DNA of 64,000 nucleotides from Vibrio thalassae (GCF_900089835.1 NZ_OANU01000022.1:18541-82540), one strand, 5' to 3'; shown: positions 55,557 to 63,958, numbered from the stretch's first letter. Program-made: numbers and translations. The notes: generated from the sequence alone by a model not told the origin.

Positions 55557-56510
55557 TCAGAGACTGTCAACTTTGACCACCCACTTTTCACCTTTATAAG
55601 TAATTTCTTTTGCTTGCGCGCCAAATGCAACAATATCCATGGTGCTAGAAATCAGTGGGTGATTAATATTACCAAGTTTGAGTGGGGAAGACTGTCGTAA
55701 GACATCTCGTACTTCAATCAACTCCGGTTGGCTGTAGGCAAATACATTAAAGTCATCATCATACAACACACGAAGAGCGTCACGACTTTCATCGTTATCC
55801 CTTAATACTTGCGAAACCTGATCCAAAATAACATCTGCACCAAACACCGTTCCGTTGGCCGCTTTACGATGAATCGTGACCCCTGTCTTTGAGATGATCG
55901 ACATGTAATAAGGTTTAGATACTTTGGCCGTCGTGATCGACGAGCTCCGATACCAGTCCATACTTCGAGGATCGCTAAACGGACTTTCAATGAGGCTCGA
56001 TTGCAAACGCATTACATGAATGTTGTAGGTTCTTACCGAAAGTTTATTACTCTCTGGGTTATAGCTCAGAGCAGCGTAGGTTGCATTTGAATCGATCCCT
56101 AAGTTTCGTCTCATGGTCGGGTCGGTTAATCTAATCACGGCTATCCACTCGCCATCAGGAAAAGCCGCCTTTAGAGTAAAAATGTTCTGATTGGCGCGCA
56201 GTAGCGAGGCAAGTTCGGGCACAAATGCAAAACGTCGTTCCGGATCTACTTCCCGTACCAACTCTCCTGCAGAGTAGGCATCGACAATGCTAAAGGAGGG
56301 GCCAAAGTGATACGACATGTTACTTCGCGTCTCACCAGCAATACGCTCAAATAGATTTTCATTCGCATTCAATAAAACTTTATTTAAGCTCGCTTGGGTG
56401 ATCCAAATCTGGACACCACAAATCACCAGCACCAACACGACAAATAAAGTTGAAATATGAATATGCAGCGGAAAGGTCAACTTATTTTGAGTTTTAGAAG
56501 AGGTCGGCAT
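55557..56510 (-). CDS. N-terminal Cache-type sensor fragment
   Basis: 317 residues, the first part of the disrupted sensor. One membrane segment (about 17-38), then a periplasmic domain with FVPELASLLRANQNIFTLKAAFPDGEW and DPRSMDWYRSSSITTAKVSKPYY, typical of double-Cache ligand-binding domains. The second membrane segment lies beyond the stop at 55557, so this product would be anchored only by its N-terminus and could not signal inward. Confidence 0.7.
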   Translation of the reverse strand: MPTSSKTQNKLTFPLHIHISTLFVVLVLVICGVQIWITQASLNKVLLNANENLFERIAGETRSNMSYHFGPSFSIVDAYSAGELVREVDPERRFAFVPELASLLRANQNIFTLKAAFPDGEWIAVIRLTDPTMRRNLGIDSNATYAALSYNPESNKLSVRTYNIHVMRLQSSLIESPFSDPRSMDWYRSSSITTAKVSKPYYMSIISKTGVTIHRKAANGTVFGADVILDQVSQVLRDNDESRDALRVLYDDDFNVFAYSQPELIEVRDVLRQSSPLKLGNINHPLISSTMDIVAFGAQAKEITYKGEKWVVKVDSL

Positions 56511-56593
56511 AGCAACTAATACTTTGAATTAACACTATGTAAGACTAGTTGAATTGACTATTAACGAGAAGTCTAATCTGGATAATTGCCATA

Positions 56594-56622
56594 AAAAACG
56601 CCCCACGGCTCGAGTGTGGGGC
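56594..56622 (-). terminator. Intrinsic terminator after the 190-aa gene
   Basis: GCCCCAC (56600-56606) pairs with GTGGGGC (56616-56622); on the minus strand followed by GTTTTTTATGG. Confidence 0.8.
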
Positions 56623-56667
56623 AACACTACCAAAGGAAAAGCAGTTTAAATAAAAGGGCTAACGGAA

Positions 56668-57240
56668 TTAAAAAGCAAAGCTAAATCCAAGGTTATAATC
56701 ATCACCATTTTTGGCAGTAAATTCTTTATCTTCGCTACACGCTCTTGGGCGGCCTTGGTCGTCACCTTGAACCAGACTTACCCAATGACGGATACCAGAT
56801 GCATGACACTTGTCGGTTTGTCCAAATGTTGTACATGTCTCCAACTGAATGTCCTCAATTTCTACCAGTTCTAGATTGCCGGTACCTTTGCGCTTTGCCA
56901 CCATCACTTCTACGTGCGTGCCGCTCTCATCGCGAAATAAAATGGCTGCTGGCGCACATTTATTTCCAGCGTAAGCAACAAAGTGTTTGGCTCTTTTCAA
57001 ACCTGTGTGTGCTCCATTCTTAAAATAAGCTTGTACGTGTCGATAATCAATTTCGTAACTTACGACGTCTTCGTGAGAGCCTGACTCTAGGGGAAACAAA
57101 GTATCAAGAAGTTGCTTCGCCATCTTTTGCTTCTCTATTTGCTCATCGGCTTTGACCATTTCCACGGCAAAGACAGCTTCTGCGATAAACGTTGAATGGT
57201 TTTTGTGTAGTTCTGTTTTATCGAATGTCAGCATGTTCAT
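56668..57240 (-). CDS. Uncharacterised protein next to an ScfR-type regulator
   Basis: 190 residues from the ATG at 57240 (GAGG upstream); the longer frame adds 17 unlikely residues. No signal peptide or membrane segment. Features: acidic N-terminal helices (AEAVFAVEMVKADEQIEKQKMA first 20), a middle AKHFVAYAGNKCAPAAILFRDESGTHVEV, and a Cys-containing TCTTFGQTDKCHASGIRHW. I do not recognise the family. Divergent from the XRE/ScfR gene, so it may be its target. Confidence 0.6.
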   Translation of the reverse strand: MNMLTFDKTELHKNHSTFIAEAVFAVEMVKADEQIEKQKMAKQLLDTLFPLESGSHEDVVSYEIDYRHVQAYFKNGAHTGLKRAKHFVAYAGNKCAPAAILFRDESGTHVEVMVAKRKGTGNLELVEIEDIQLETCTTFGQTDKCHASGIRHWVSLVQGDDQGRPRACSEDKEFTAKNGDDYNLGFSFAF

Positions 57241-57393
57241 CGTCTTTTCCTCACCTGGCTCTTGTTGATCTAGAGTAAATATACTAAACAAGTGTTTAAA
57301 TTTATATTCGTTTTGTGATTTGTATACTTTGTAGACTAGCGCGTTTTTGACTACAATTTCACAACAAAAATTTTACAATGTGAATTTTACAAA

Positions 57394-58941
57394 ATGCCTC
57401 TGTCAAAAAGTCTAATTCGCCAGTCCCATTTTTTGGGAACAAAGGTGAGAAACCTTCGAAAACGCAACCATTTAACAATGGAAGACCTCTCTGCACGGTG
57501 TATTCGTATCAATCCTGAGTACGCGCCATCCGTCTCGTATTTATCGATGATCGAACGAGGTAAACGGGTGCCGAGTATCGATATGCTTGAGGTCATCGCG
57601 GAAGTTTTTCAAAAAGATCCAGCTTGGTTTTTGGATAATGAACCAGAACAAGAAGAAATTACTCCGGTTAAGGGAAACCGCGGCGGTATTAGTGGCATGG
57701 CGTTAGAGCCCAGCTTTTTGTTCTCCAATGACATTTTACAAATTGCTATTCCGGAAATGTTGTCGCAAACCGGAATCACCGGAAGACAATTCGCCCACCT
57801 ACTCATTCGTGCTCACCAAGAAAGTCTTCAAAACCATTTCCCTGATCTAGAAAGGGCAGCAGAAGAGGTAGGGCTAAAACGCCTTAACCTTTCAGTCGAA
57901 GATTTGATCGACATCGCAAGCGATTTAGGATTGCGAGTTCAGTGGGTGAACCGTACACCACAAGATGTCGTCGATGAATTGGGTATTAATGCCAAGCAAC
58001 TGGTAACTTCGTTTTTTGAACCTCCCGGTACCATCTATCTCAACGAGATACTGAAAGCGTATCCAACCCGTCTAAAATACGACCTCGCGGTTTATATCGG
58101 ACATCGAATTTTGCACAGTGAAGAAGGACTTAAAAGCGTTCTCAGTGTTGGGCACCACAATAGCTGGGAAGATTCCGCAACGGCCCAGTCAAACTCTGCT
58201 CTAAACTCACAAGACATTTTGCAAGCATGGCGCGATTTTGAGTCCAGCTTTTTTGCTGGTGCTCTACTTTGTCCCAAAGTGCCTTTTCGTCAGTTACTAG
58301 ATCGAAACGGCTATGAAATCGATGTTCACAAACGCGCTGGTGTTTCTCCTTCTGTTGCCATGCGTCGCATGACAGTGGTTTCCCCCTATCCACATTGGCA
58401 CTATTTCGACGCGTATGGTCCTGGAAAACTTAAAGCGGTCTATCGAGGAAATGGGATTCCACTACCTTGGGGTAATATGCGAATGGTGAACGACCCATGC
58501 CAACATTGGGCAGTGTTTAGGCGTTTATCTGAGCCCCAGAACGGCTCCTCAGCACAAATTTCCATTCTTAATGTGGGCAACGAACCTCGTATTTATTGCT
58601 GCGAGTCCATCAACATGACAGATCCTGCTGGGAATAATCGCGTCCTTTGTGCAGGCATTGACCTTAATCCGGCGATTGACGCTCAAGGTGGCAACGCATT
58701 GGAAATTGCAAGTGAATTAAAGCGCTCGTGTGTTGAAGGTGGTGGCAGTGTTAGCATTCCAAGGACCATCAAAAAAGATCTACAGACGGTGGCTAAAATC
58801 CTCAACATCAATTGGGTGGAACGCGGCATTGAGGGGGAGGCAAGATTGATTTGCTCGCGTGGTGCTAATTGCCCGAGAAAGCCAAGTTGTTATGAAGGTT
58901 GTGTCGAGAGCAATACCGCGGACCTAAGTGGCATCGTTTGA
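57394..58941 (+). CDS. XRE-family regulator with ScfR-type C-terminal domain
   Basis: 515 residues. N-terminal XRE helix-turn-helix (about 10-75, LGTKVRNLRKRNHLTMEDLS), a middle ImmA/IrrE-like region (about 130-270, TIYLNEILKAYPTRLKYDLAVYIGHR first 20 diagnostic) and a C-terminal domain ending in a cysteine cluster CSRGANCPRKPSCYEGC. Relatives regulate propionate, acetate or glyoxylate genes through short-chain acyl-CoA and, in some, an Fe-S cluster. The last about 90 codons are duplicated downstream. Confidence 0.85.
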   Translation: MPLSKSLIRQSHFLGTKVRNLRKRNHLTMEDLSARCIRINPEYAPSVSYLSMIERGKRVPSIDMLEVIAEVFQKDPAWFLDNEPEQEEITPVKGNRGGISGMALEPSFLFSNDILQIAIPEMLSQTGITGRQFAHLLIRAHQESLQNHFPDLERAAEEVGLKRLNLSVEDLIDIASDLGLRVQWVNRTPQDVVDELGINAKQLVTSFFEPPGTIYLNEILKAYPTRLKYDLAVYIGHRILHSEEGLKSVLSVGHHNSWEDSATAQSNSALNSQDILQAWRDFESSFFAGALLCPKVPFRQLLDRNGYEIDVHKRAGVSPSVAMRRMTVVSPYPHWHYFDAYGPGKLKAVYRGNGIPLPWGNMRMVNDPCQHWAVFRRLSEPQNGSSAQISILNVGNEPRIYCCESINMTDPAGNNRVLCAGIDLNPAIDAQGGNALEIASELKRSCVEGGGSVSIPRTIKKDLQTVAKILNINWVERGIEGEARLICSRGANCPRKPSCYEGCVESNTADLSGIV

Positions 58942-58966
58942 CTATCAACCAGATCCTATGCAACAG

Positions 58967-59073
58967 AAAAAAAGCCAGACACAAAAAAGTGTGGCTGGCT
59001 ATATAAAAATGTGAACAATAGAGGTTCACTAACAACGTCAGTTGGCTAGGTGACCCTCGGCTTAAGAAGGGTC
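58967..59073 (-). ncRNA. qrr: Qrr quorum-regulatory sRNA, copy 1
   Basis: Minus-strand sequence begins GACCCTTCTTAAGCCGAG and runs into the invariant Qrr core GGGTCACCTAGCCAACTGAC, continuing GTTGTTAGTGAA. The 5' hairpin GACCC...GGGTC is present. It ends in a terminator stem (58974-58982 with 58989-58999, a 2-nt CC bulge) and a U7 run. Length about 107 nt, in range for Vibrio Qrrs (about 96-110). Qrr RNAs base-pair with luxR/hapR-type, aphA and luxO mRNAs with Hfq. Sigma-54 promoter and LuxO-like sites are upstream. Confidence 0.93.
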
Positions 59074-59084
59074 GATTTAGTTAA

Positions 59085-59100
59085 TGCATCAAGCGTGCCA
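59085..59100 (-). promoter_or_regulatory. Sigma-54 promoter of qrr copy 1
   Basis: Minus strand TGGCACGCTTGATGCA fits TGGCACR-N4-TTGCW with GG (-24) and GC (-12) at correct spacing; transcription start expected near 59073-59075, which is the Qrr 5' end. Confidence 0.88.
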
Positions 59101-59179
59101 ATTTTTAAGTCATTGTTTTCTGATAAATTTGGTAAGCTAAGTAACTATTTCATATAAACCACACTCATATATTATGTTT

Positions 59180-59232
59180 AATCTGCAAATTTATTCGCAT
59201 TATGCAAATAAAAACATTATCAATTTGCAAAT
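59180..59232 (-). promoter_or_regulatory. LuxO-type binding sites of qrr copy 1
   Basis: Upstream of the sigma-54 promoter: TCGCATTATGCAA (59195-59207), close to TTGCA-W3-TGCAA, plus ATTTGCAAAT (59223-59232) and a changed copy at 59181-59190 (ATCTGCAAAT). About 95-145 bp upstream of the promoter, the usual position for the LuxO activator. Confidence 0.7.
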
Positions 59233-59344
59233 CTAGGTCAAATGAGTCGAACTAATATGAAAGTCATTCTTCTTCCTGTTGGATCTATAGGCATACATAA
59301 CCATTGGAAATATTTTGATTGGTAAAACGCCGACTATAAGCGAC

Positions 59345-59565
59345 TTACGTTAAAGCAATATCTTCCAACTCTAACCGCTTCCTTTTTCTTTCAATGCCAC
59401 CAGCATAACCTGTTAATGCGCCACTCTTCCCTATGACTCTGTGACATAGAACAATCATGGAAATGGGGTATTACATAATGCTTGCCAAACTCGTTTTTGA
59501 GCGCCAACAAGGCAACGTGGCGTAACTCACTCTTGGCATATATGATTGATAAACGATCTTTTCGA
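59345..59565 (-). pseudogene. ogt 3' fragment in the duplicated unit
   Basis: Complement is closely similar to the 3' end of the intact ogt (60239-60760), including the SLREW-less PCHRVIG region now changed, with a deletion of about 110 bp between 59469 and 59471 and loss of similarity after about 59500. Frameshifted; non-functional. It is the ogt half of the tandem duplication. Confidence 0.8.
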
Positions 59566-59834
59566 CCATTGATGCTCAAGGCGGTAACACATTGCAAATC
59601 GTGAGCGAACTAAAACTTTCGTGTGTGAGGGGTGGAGGCAGTGTTAGCCTTCCAAGAACCATCAAAAAAGATTTACAGACGGTAGCTAAAATCCACAATA
59701 TAAATAAGTTGGAACGCGGCATTAAGCGAGAAGCAAGATTGATTTACTCGCGCGTCGCTAATTGTCCGAGAGAGCCACGTTGTTATGACGGCTGTGCCGA
59801 AAGCAATACCGAGCGCCTAGATGGCATAGTCTGA
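59566..59834 (+). pseudogene. ScfR-regulator 3' fragment in the duplicated unit
   Basis: Open frame TIDAQGGNTLQIVSELKLSC... ending LDGIV, a diverged copy of the last about 90 codons of the regulator at 57394-58941. It retains GGGSVSLPRTIKKDLQTVAK but the first Cys of the terminal cluster is changed (LIYSRVANCP instead of LICSRGANCP). No start or HTH; non-functional fragment. Confidence 0.85.
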
Positions 59835-59859
59835 CAATCAGTCAGATCCTATCTGGCAT

Positions 59860-59966
59860 AAAAAAAGCCAGTCACAAAGAAGTGTGGCTGGCCATATACA
59901 AATGTGAACAAAAGAGGTTCACTAACAACGTCAGTTGGCTAGGTGACCCTCGGCTTAAAAAGGGTC
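59860..59966 (-). ncRNA. qrr: Qrr quorum-regulatory sRNA, copy 2
   Basis: Minus strand begins GACCCTTTTTAAGCCGAG, then the same GGGTCACCTAGCCAACTGAC core and GTTGTTAGTGAA. Offset from copy 1 by 893 bp. About 107 nt. The terminator stem is better than copy 1: 10 pairs (59867-59876 with 59883-59892, one G-U) and a U7 run. The core and the 5' hairpin are conserved while the surrounding DNA has diverged more, so both copies seem under selection. Confidence 0.93.
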
Positions 59967-59977
59967 AGTCCAAGTAA

Positions 59978-59993
59978 TGCATCAAGCATGCCA
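59978..59993 (-). promoter_or_regulatory. Sigma-54 promoter of qrr copy 2
   Basis: Minus strand TGGCATGCTTGATGCA has GG and GC at the -24/-12 spacing; one base differs from copy 1. Confidence 0.85.
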
Positions 59994-60073
59994 ACTTTTA
60001 AGTCTTTGTTTTATCGTAAATCTGGTCAGATAAATATCAATTTCAGTTAAATCACGCTCATATAGTATGGTAA

Positions 60074-60125
60074 ATTTGCAAATACATTCGCATTATGCAA
60101 TCAATAACAATATCAATTTGCAAAT
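60074..60125 (-). promoter_or_regulatory. LuxO-type binding sites of qrr copy 2
   Basis: ATTTGCAAAT at 60074-60083 and 60116-60125 flank TCGCATTATGCAA at 60088-60100. All three boxes are intact here, whereas copy 1 has one changed. Confidence 0.7.
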
Positions 60126-60238
60126 TTAAGCCGAATGAGCCAAAAAAAATATGAAACCAAGTCCTATTGTTACTGGATTTATGGAGATAAATAACGCTCT
60201 GAAATCTTTTGGCTAGTAAAACACTTGCCGTAGGCGGC

Positions 60239-60718
60239 TTAAGTTAAAGCAATGCCCTCCAACTCTAACAGCTTCTTTTTTCTTTCAATGCCACCAGCGT
60301 AACCTGTTAATGTGCCACTTTTCCCTATGACTCTGTGACACGGAACAATCACGGAAATGGGATTTTTTCCATTGGCCGCTCCAACTGCTCTTGCGGCTTT
60401 AGGCTTACCTATTCGATTGGCTAACTCTTGATAGCTGATCGACTCACCAAATGGAATATCACATAATGCTCGCCAAACTCGTTTTTGAAATTCAGTCCCT
60501 TCGGCCACTAATGGCAGATCAAACGACTGCACTCTACCTTCGAAATAGCCAATAAGCTGTTTCGAAGCCTCTACTAAGATTGCGTGCTCGGGCGCGAAGG
60601 TCCCCAACGATTTCGGGAGCGTGGTGTGTTCTTCAAACCAGAGTCCTAGCAACCCATCATCGTTTGCTTGAATCGTGACATTCCCAAGGGGGCTCGGTGT
60701 AATTAAGTAATACTTCAT
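60239..60718 (-). CDS. ogt: Methylated-DNA--protein-cysteine methyltransferase
   Basis: 159 residues from the ATG at 60718. Suicide repair of O6-methylguanine: acceptor Cys127 in VIVPCHRVIG, DNA-binding helix ISYQELANRIGKPKAARAVG. Cytoplasmic. Its ATG overlaps the stop of the Ada-AlkA gene by 4 nt (ATGA), forming a two-gene alkylation-repair operon. A degraded copy of its 3' end lies about 0.9 kb away in the duplicated unit. Confidence 0.95.
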   Translation of the reverse strand: MKYYLITPSPLGNVTIQANDDGLLGLWFEEHTTLPKSLGTFAPEHAILVEASKQLIGYFEGRVQSFDLPLVAEGTEFQKRVWRALCDIPFGESISYQELANRIGKPKAARAVGAANGKNPISVIVPCHRVIGKSGTLTGYAGGIERKKKLLELEGIALT

Positions 60719-62088
60719 GAAAAATGGCTCCAACAATGCAACGTCGCGTAGCTCCCCCACGGCGATACCTTCGCCGCATTCAACTGTGGGTGCTTCGCCA
60801 GGTATTTTTTAACGATCAAATCACTGTCAAGAAATAAGTCTGGCTCTGAGGCTCCTCTCATTCTTGCATAACTAACCGTCCATGGTCCGATGCCTTTCAA
60901 AGACAACCAATTGCTTGGTGGGCTTTCTGGCGTGTTAGCAATATGCTGCGCTAAGCGAGCTAATGTCTCTTTTCGACTGTTTGGCATTTTAAGAAAACTG
61001 AGGTCAGAGCGGGCCACAACGTTTGCGTTAGGAAAGACTCGCTGTCCGGATACATTATGGCCCAAGGTGTCCGTCAGCAAATTGAGCTGTCCGACGGCCG
61101 CTTTTACCGAAACCTGCTGTCCCACTACTGCCCTAACTCCCGCTTCCCAAGTCGACCAAACTCCCGGAAGTCGTAATCCAGGCCTAAGCACTAATTGCTC
61201 ATCGTGCGCCGATAAACGCTCTTCTATCAAAGCCACATCAGTATTTAGGTCGAAGACTCTTTTTATATTGCTCATCAACCAAGACAGCTTTGTGACATCC
61301 TCCAATTCAAATTCCACTTTGACGGTTTGTTTACCTTTAACATCCGCGTACAACTTGAACCAAGCTAAACTGCCATCAATATCCACGTAACGAGAGTAGC
61401 TGTGTGGCGTCACGTCTTCTACGCCCTCAATAGCTCTCAAACGATTGAAGTCGAGTAGCGACTCCCAATGATATTGACCACGGTAAGCCAAGTGAATGAC
61501 ATTACGCTCCAAATCATCAGATCTTACATGGTGACGTCTCATTTGCGAAGGTGTTAACTTCAGGTACTTCTTAAAAGCATCATTAAATCGACGAGTACTA
61601 TTGAAGCCACTGGCAAAACAAACATCGGTTATTGATAACGAGCTGCTATGAAGCAACTGTTTGGCAAACATCAATTGATGATATTGAGCGTAGACTTTGG
61701 GTGACATACCCAAATGATTTTGAAACAATTGTCTTAAGTATCGACTGGTCACACCCAGTCTGTCTGACAAGGTCTCTAAGTTCGAATACTGCAACGCCCC
61801 CTGCTCAATCAACTTTACAGCTCGACGAAAACTGGTTTCTTTACCAAGCCATGCCCAAGAATTAGGCGCACTGTCTGGACGGCAACGTAAGCAGGGTCGA
61901 TATCCAGCTTGCAACGCAACCGGTGCTGTTGAGAAATACTCAACATTCTCTTCTCGTGGTAAGTTTGCGGGACAAATGGGACGGCAAAAGATACCCGTTG
62001 TCTTTACCGCCACGAAAAACACACCGTCAAACCTAGGATCCCTTGATAGTCGAGCGACTGAATATTGCTCTCTCGTCAGTGAGTCCAT
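60715..62088 (-). CDS. Ada-AlkA fusion: AraC regulator plus 3-methyladenine glycosylase II
   Basis: 457 residues from the ATG at 62088 (GAGGT upstream). Order: Ada zinc domain (about 1-80; Cys ligands in GIFCRPICP and GYRPCLRCRPD), AraC-type helix-turn-helix pair (about 95-190; LETLSDRLGVTSRYLRQLFQ), AlkA N-terminal domain (about 195-310), HhH-GPD glycosylase (about 310-450; LKGIGPWTVSYARMR, catalytic Asp in FLDSDLIVKKYL). Acts as sensor-activator of the adaptive response and removes alkylated bases. Coupled to ogt. Confidence 0.93.
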   Translation of the reverse strand: MDSLTREQYSVARLSRDPRFDGVFFVAVKTTGIFCRPICPANLPREENVEYFSTAPVALQAGYRPCLRCRPDSAPNSWAWLGKETSFRRAVKLIEQGALQYSNLETLSDRLGVTSRYLRQLFQNHLGMSPKVYAQYHQLMFAKQLLHSSSLSITDVCFASGFNSTRRFNDAFKKYLKLTPSQMRRHHVRSDDLERNVIHLAYRGQYHWESLLDFNRLRAIEGVEDVTPHSYSRYVDIDGSLAWFKLYADVKGKQTVKVEFELEDVTKLSWLMSNIKRVFDLNTDVALIEERLSAHDEQLVLRPGLRLPGVWSTWEAGVRAVVGQQVSVKAAVGQLNLLTDTLGHNVSGQRVFPNANVVARSDLSFLKMPNSRKETLARLAQHIANTPESPPSNWLSLKGIGPWTVSYARMRGASEPDLFLDSDLIVKKYLAKHPQLNAAKVSPWGSYATLHCWSHFS

Positions 62089-62356
62089 CACTACCTCAAA
62101 CTTGTTTATTCTGTCGCCAGTGTAACTCACATCTCACATCTTACTAGCCATTTTCGGAACTCAATGGCGACATAAAATCTTCATTAAACCCTCACGCAAT
62201 ATTAAATAAACCGAGTAAAAGTAGCCCCTAACCAATGAGTTAATACGTACACAAAAAAACATCAATAAAATCGACGTGTAAAATTTTAAAAACCTTTCAT
62301 CCTCTGTCTATACTGAGGCTGAGTTCGATGGTTAACGTCATGTTATGAGGGTAGCT

Positions 62357-62755
62357 ATGTCAAATGTAGATTTTCGTCTTGGAAAGAAACCTTTTTACGA
62401 TAACAAGCGCTTTAAACGCGGATTTGCTAAGTCTGGTGATTTTACTTTAGTGGAAGAAGACCTTTTGATTCGTTTTGGTGACACCATGAGTCTGCTAGAA
62501 AGCGGAGATATGTCCCCTGAGTCCGAGGCGGAGCAGCACTTTATAGAAGTACTCAAAGACGAAAGACACGCTGAAAGCAAGCTAGAAAAAACCTGGATAA
62601 AATACATCCACCTTGCGCGAGATAGAAAAAGGTTCCATGCCTTAAATGGCAACAATACCGCGTCAGAGGCAAGTAATGACGATTCAGATTATGATACTTC
62701 AGACGATATGGATGACAGCCTGGTTAATAAGAACCTAGACTCTGATAACTCATAA
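62357..62755 (+). CDS. maoP: DUF413/MaoP-family protein
   Basis: 132 residues from the ATG at 62357 (GAGGG upstream). The conserved DUF413 core covers about residues 4-90 (RLGKKPFYDNKRFKRGFAKS, FGDTMSLLESG, ERHAESKLEKTWIKYI). A Vibrio-type acidic tail DDSDYDTSDDMDD follows. In E. coli, MaoP with maoS organises the Ori macrodomain. Only the family assignment is supported here. Confidence 0.8.
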   Translation: MSNVDFRLGKKPFYDNKRFKRGFAKSGDFTLVEEDLLIRFGDTMSLLESGDMSPESEAEQHFIEVLKDERHAESKLEKTWIKYIHLARDRKRFHALNGNNTASEASNDDSDYDTSDDMDDSLVNKNLDSDNS

Positions 62756-62905
62756 AAACGTGGTCTAAAACGCCTTTTTAGTGCTTGCATTTTATGTGCA
62801 TCGGTGTACACGAAGCCCCGTCATATATAGGATCGGCTCTTTTTGTCGACCTACACCTCAGCTTTGCGAATCTCTGCTTTGAATTCTTCTAAGTGCATAT
62901 ACTCT

Positions 62906-63812
62906 ATGGTGAGTAAACTAGATTATGCAAAGACAAGGATGAACATGCTCACTAACCTAGACGAAGTCTATGAAGTACTCTCTTGTTTACCCGATCCTGT
63001 GTTCATATTAAGTGAAACAGGCGAATACATCGATTTACTTGGAGGAACAGACTCGCAATCCTATCATGATGGAAAAGTGCTTATCGGACAGTCTTTACAC
63101 GCCGTGTTGGAACAAGACAAAGCCGACTGGTTTATTGAGAATAATCATTACTGCGTTAGACAATAACCAAGTGCTCACTGTCGAATATGATTTAGCAGGA
63201 GAAGATGTTGCAGGCTTGGATCAGCGTTCGGGTCCTGTTGGTGTCTTGATGTTCGAAGGGAAGATATCACCCCTTTCATTTAAGTATCACGACAAAAGAG
63301 TCGTTTGCTGGCTGACTCGAAATATCTCAAAACGCCATCGCCTAGAAGTGAAATTACGCAAACAAAGTGAATCAGATGCCCTCACAAAGATTGCCAATCG
63401 CCGTCACTTCTTTTCTACGCTCAGCGCGATAACAAAAAGCACAACTCCGCATTGCTTGTTGCTCAAGAAGGTGAATGATACCTATGGACACTTGGCGGGT
63501 GACAAGACACTTAAGGAAGTGGTCACACGGGTAAAAAACATCATTCGACCTGGTGATACTTTAGCGCGGGTAGGCGGCGAAGAATTCGCATTATTGTTGC
63601 CAGACATTGACGAATATGCCGCTTTTGAAATCGCTGAGCGTATCCGTCGCGCTATTGCAGATGAGCCTTTCCATTATGAAGAACACACTTTCGCAATTAC
63701 GTTGAGTGTCGGCGTGACTCAAGCTCGCTATCAGGAAAAAAATAACCTTATTTTTATCCGCGCCGATGATGCCCTGTACATCGCCAAAAGCCCAGGGCGA
63801 GATCTCACATAG
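62906..63812 (+). pseudogene. PAS-GGDEF protein, frameshifted and active-site deleted
   Basis: The first frame (from ATG 62906 or, with AAGGA, 62945) gives a PAS domain: LDEVYEVLSCLPDPVFILSE... to KADWFIENNHYCVRQ and stop at 63166. The second frame, one base off, continues ITALDNNQVLTVEYDLAGED and then GGDEF. The shift falls near 63135-63150. In the GGDEF domain CLLLKKVNDTYGH lacks about six residues of the normal LDIDHFKKVND stretch, including the metal-binding Asp. RVGGEEFALLLP remains. No cyclase activity is expected. Confidence 0.8.
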
Positions 63813-63958
63813 TTTGTAGGGTTTAATTGATTAAATGCCAAACAACACGGTCAATTTGCGTTCACCTGCATCAAGGAATTAAATGTTCTTTATTTTCGAT
63901 TGAACTAATCCTGATTTTGTTGATCAGATCATTATCTATGTACTACTCAACCTACAAA

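Larger units (their letters stand above)
53010..56510 (-). pseudogene. Transmembrane sensor - HAMP - GAF - HD-GYP gene, disrupted twice
   Basis: Reading the minus strand in one frame gives a sensor of about 963 residues if two lesions are removed. N-terminal part (56510-55557): first membrane segment, periplasmic double-Cache-like domain (about 35-310). Lesion 1: in-frame TGA at 55557-55559. The frame continues GTREQLFNLVMAVKSDQ, second membrane segment (SLIGSLFALLIALPCIYYLS) and a HAMP-like start, to 55353. Lesion 2: IS200/IS605 insertion 54744-55352. Beyond it the frame resumes as [20 protein letters not shown], then GAF and HD-GYP. Both breaks are single, recent-looking events. Confidence 0.85.
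58673..60460. repeat. Tandem duplication, about 893-bp period, carrying qrr
   Basis: The order is regulator (full), qrr, ogt 3' fragment, regulator 3' fragment, qrr, ogt (full). Corresponding points in the two units are 893 bp apart (for example sigma-54 boxes 59085 and 59978). Breakpoints fall in the 3' parts of the regulator and of ogt, the classic result of a tandem duplication. By eye the units are roughly 80 per cent identical, with near identity over the Qrr core. Confidence 0.88.

Noticed and set aside
59391..59597. 68-codon open frame on the minus strand
   Set aside because: It is a frame-shifted reading of the degraded ogt fragment, not a gene.
58941..60240. Repeated blocks considered as a CRISPR array or REP elements
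   Set aside because: There are just two long units at 893-bp spacing, fully explained by a tandem duplication carrying qrr.
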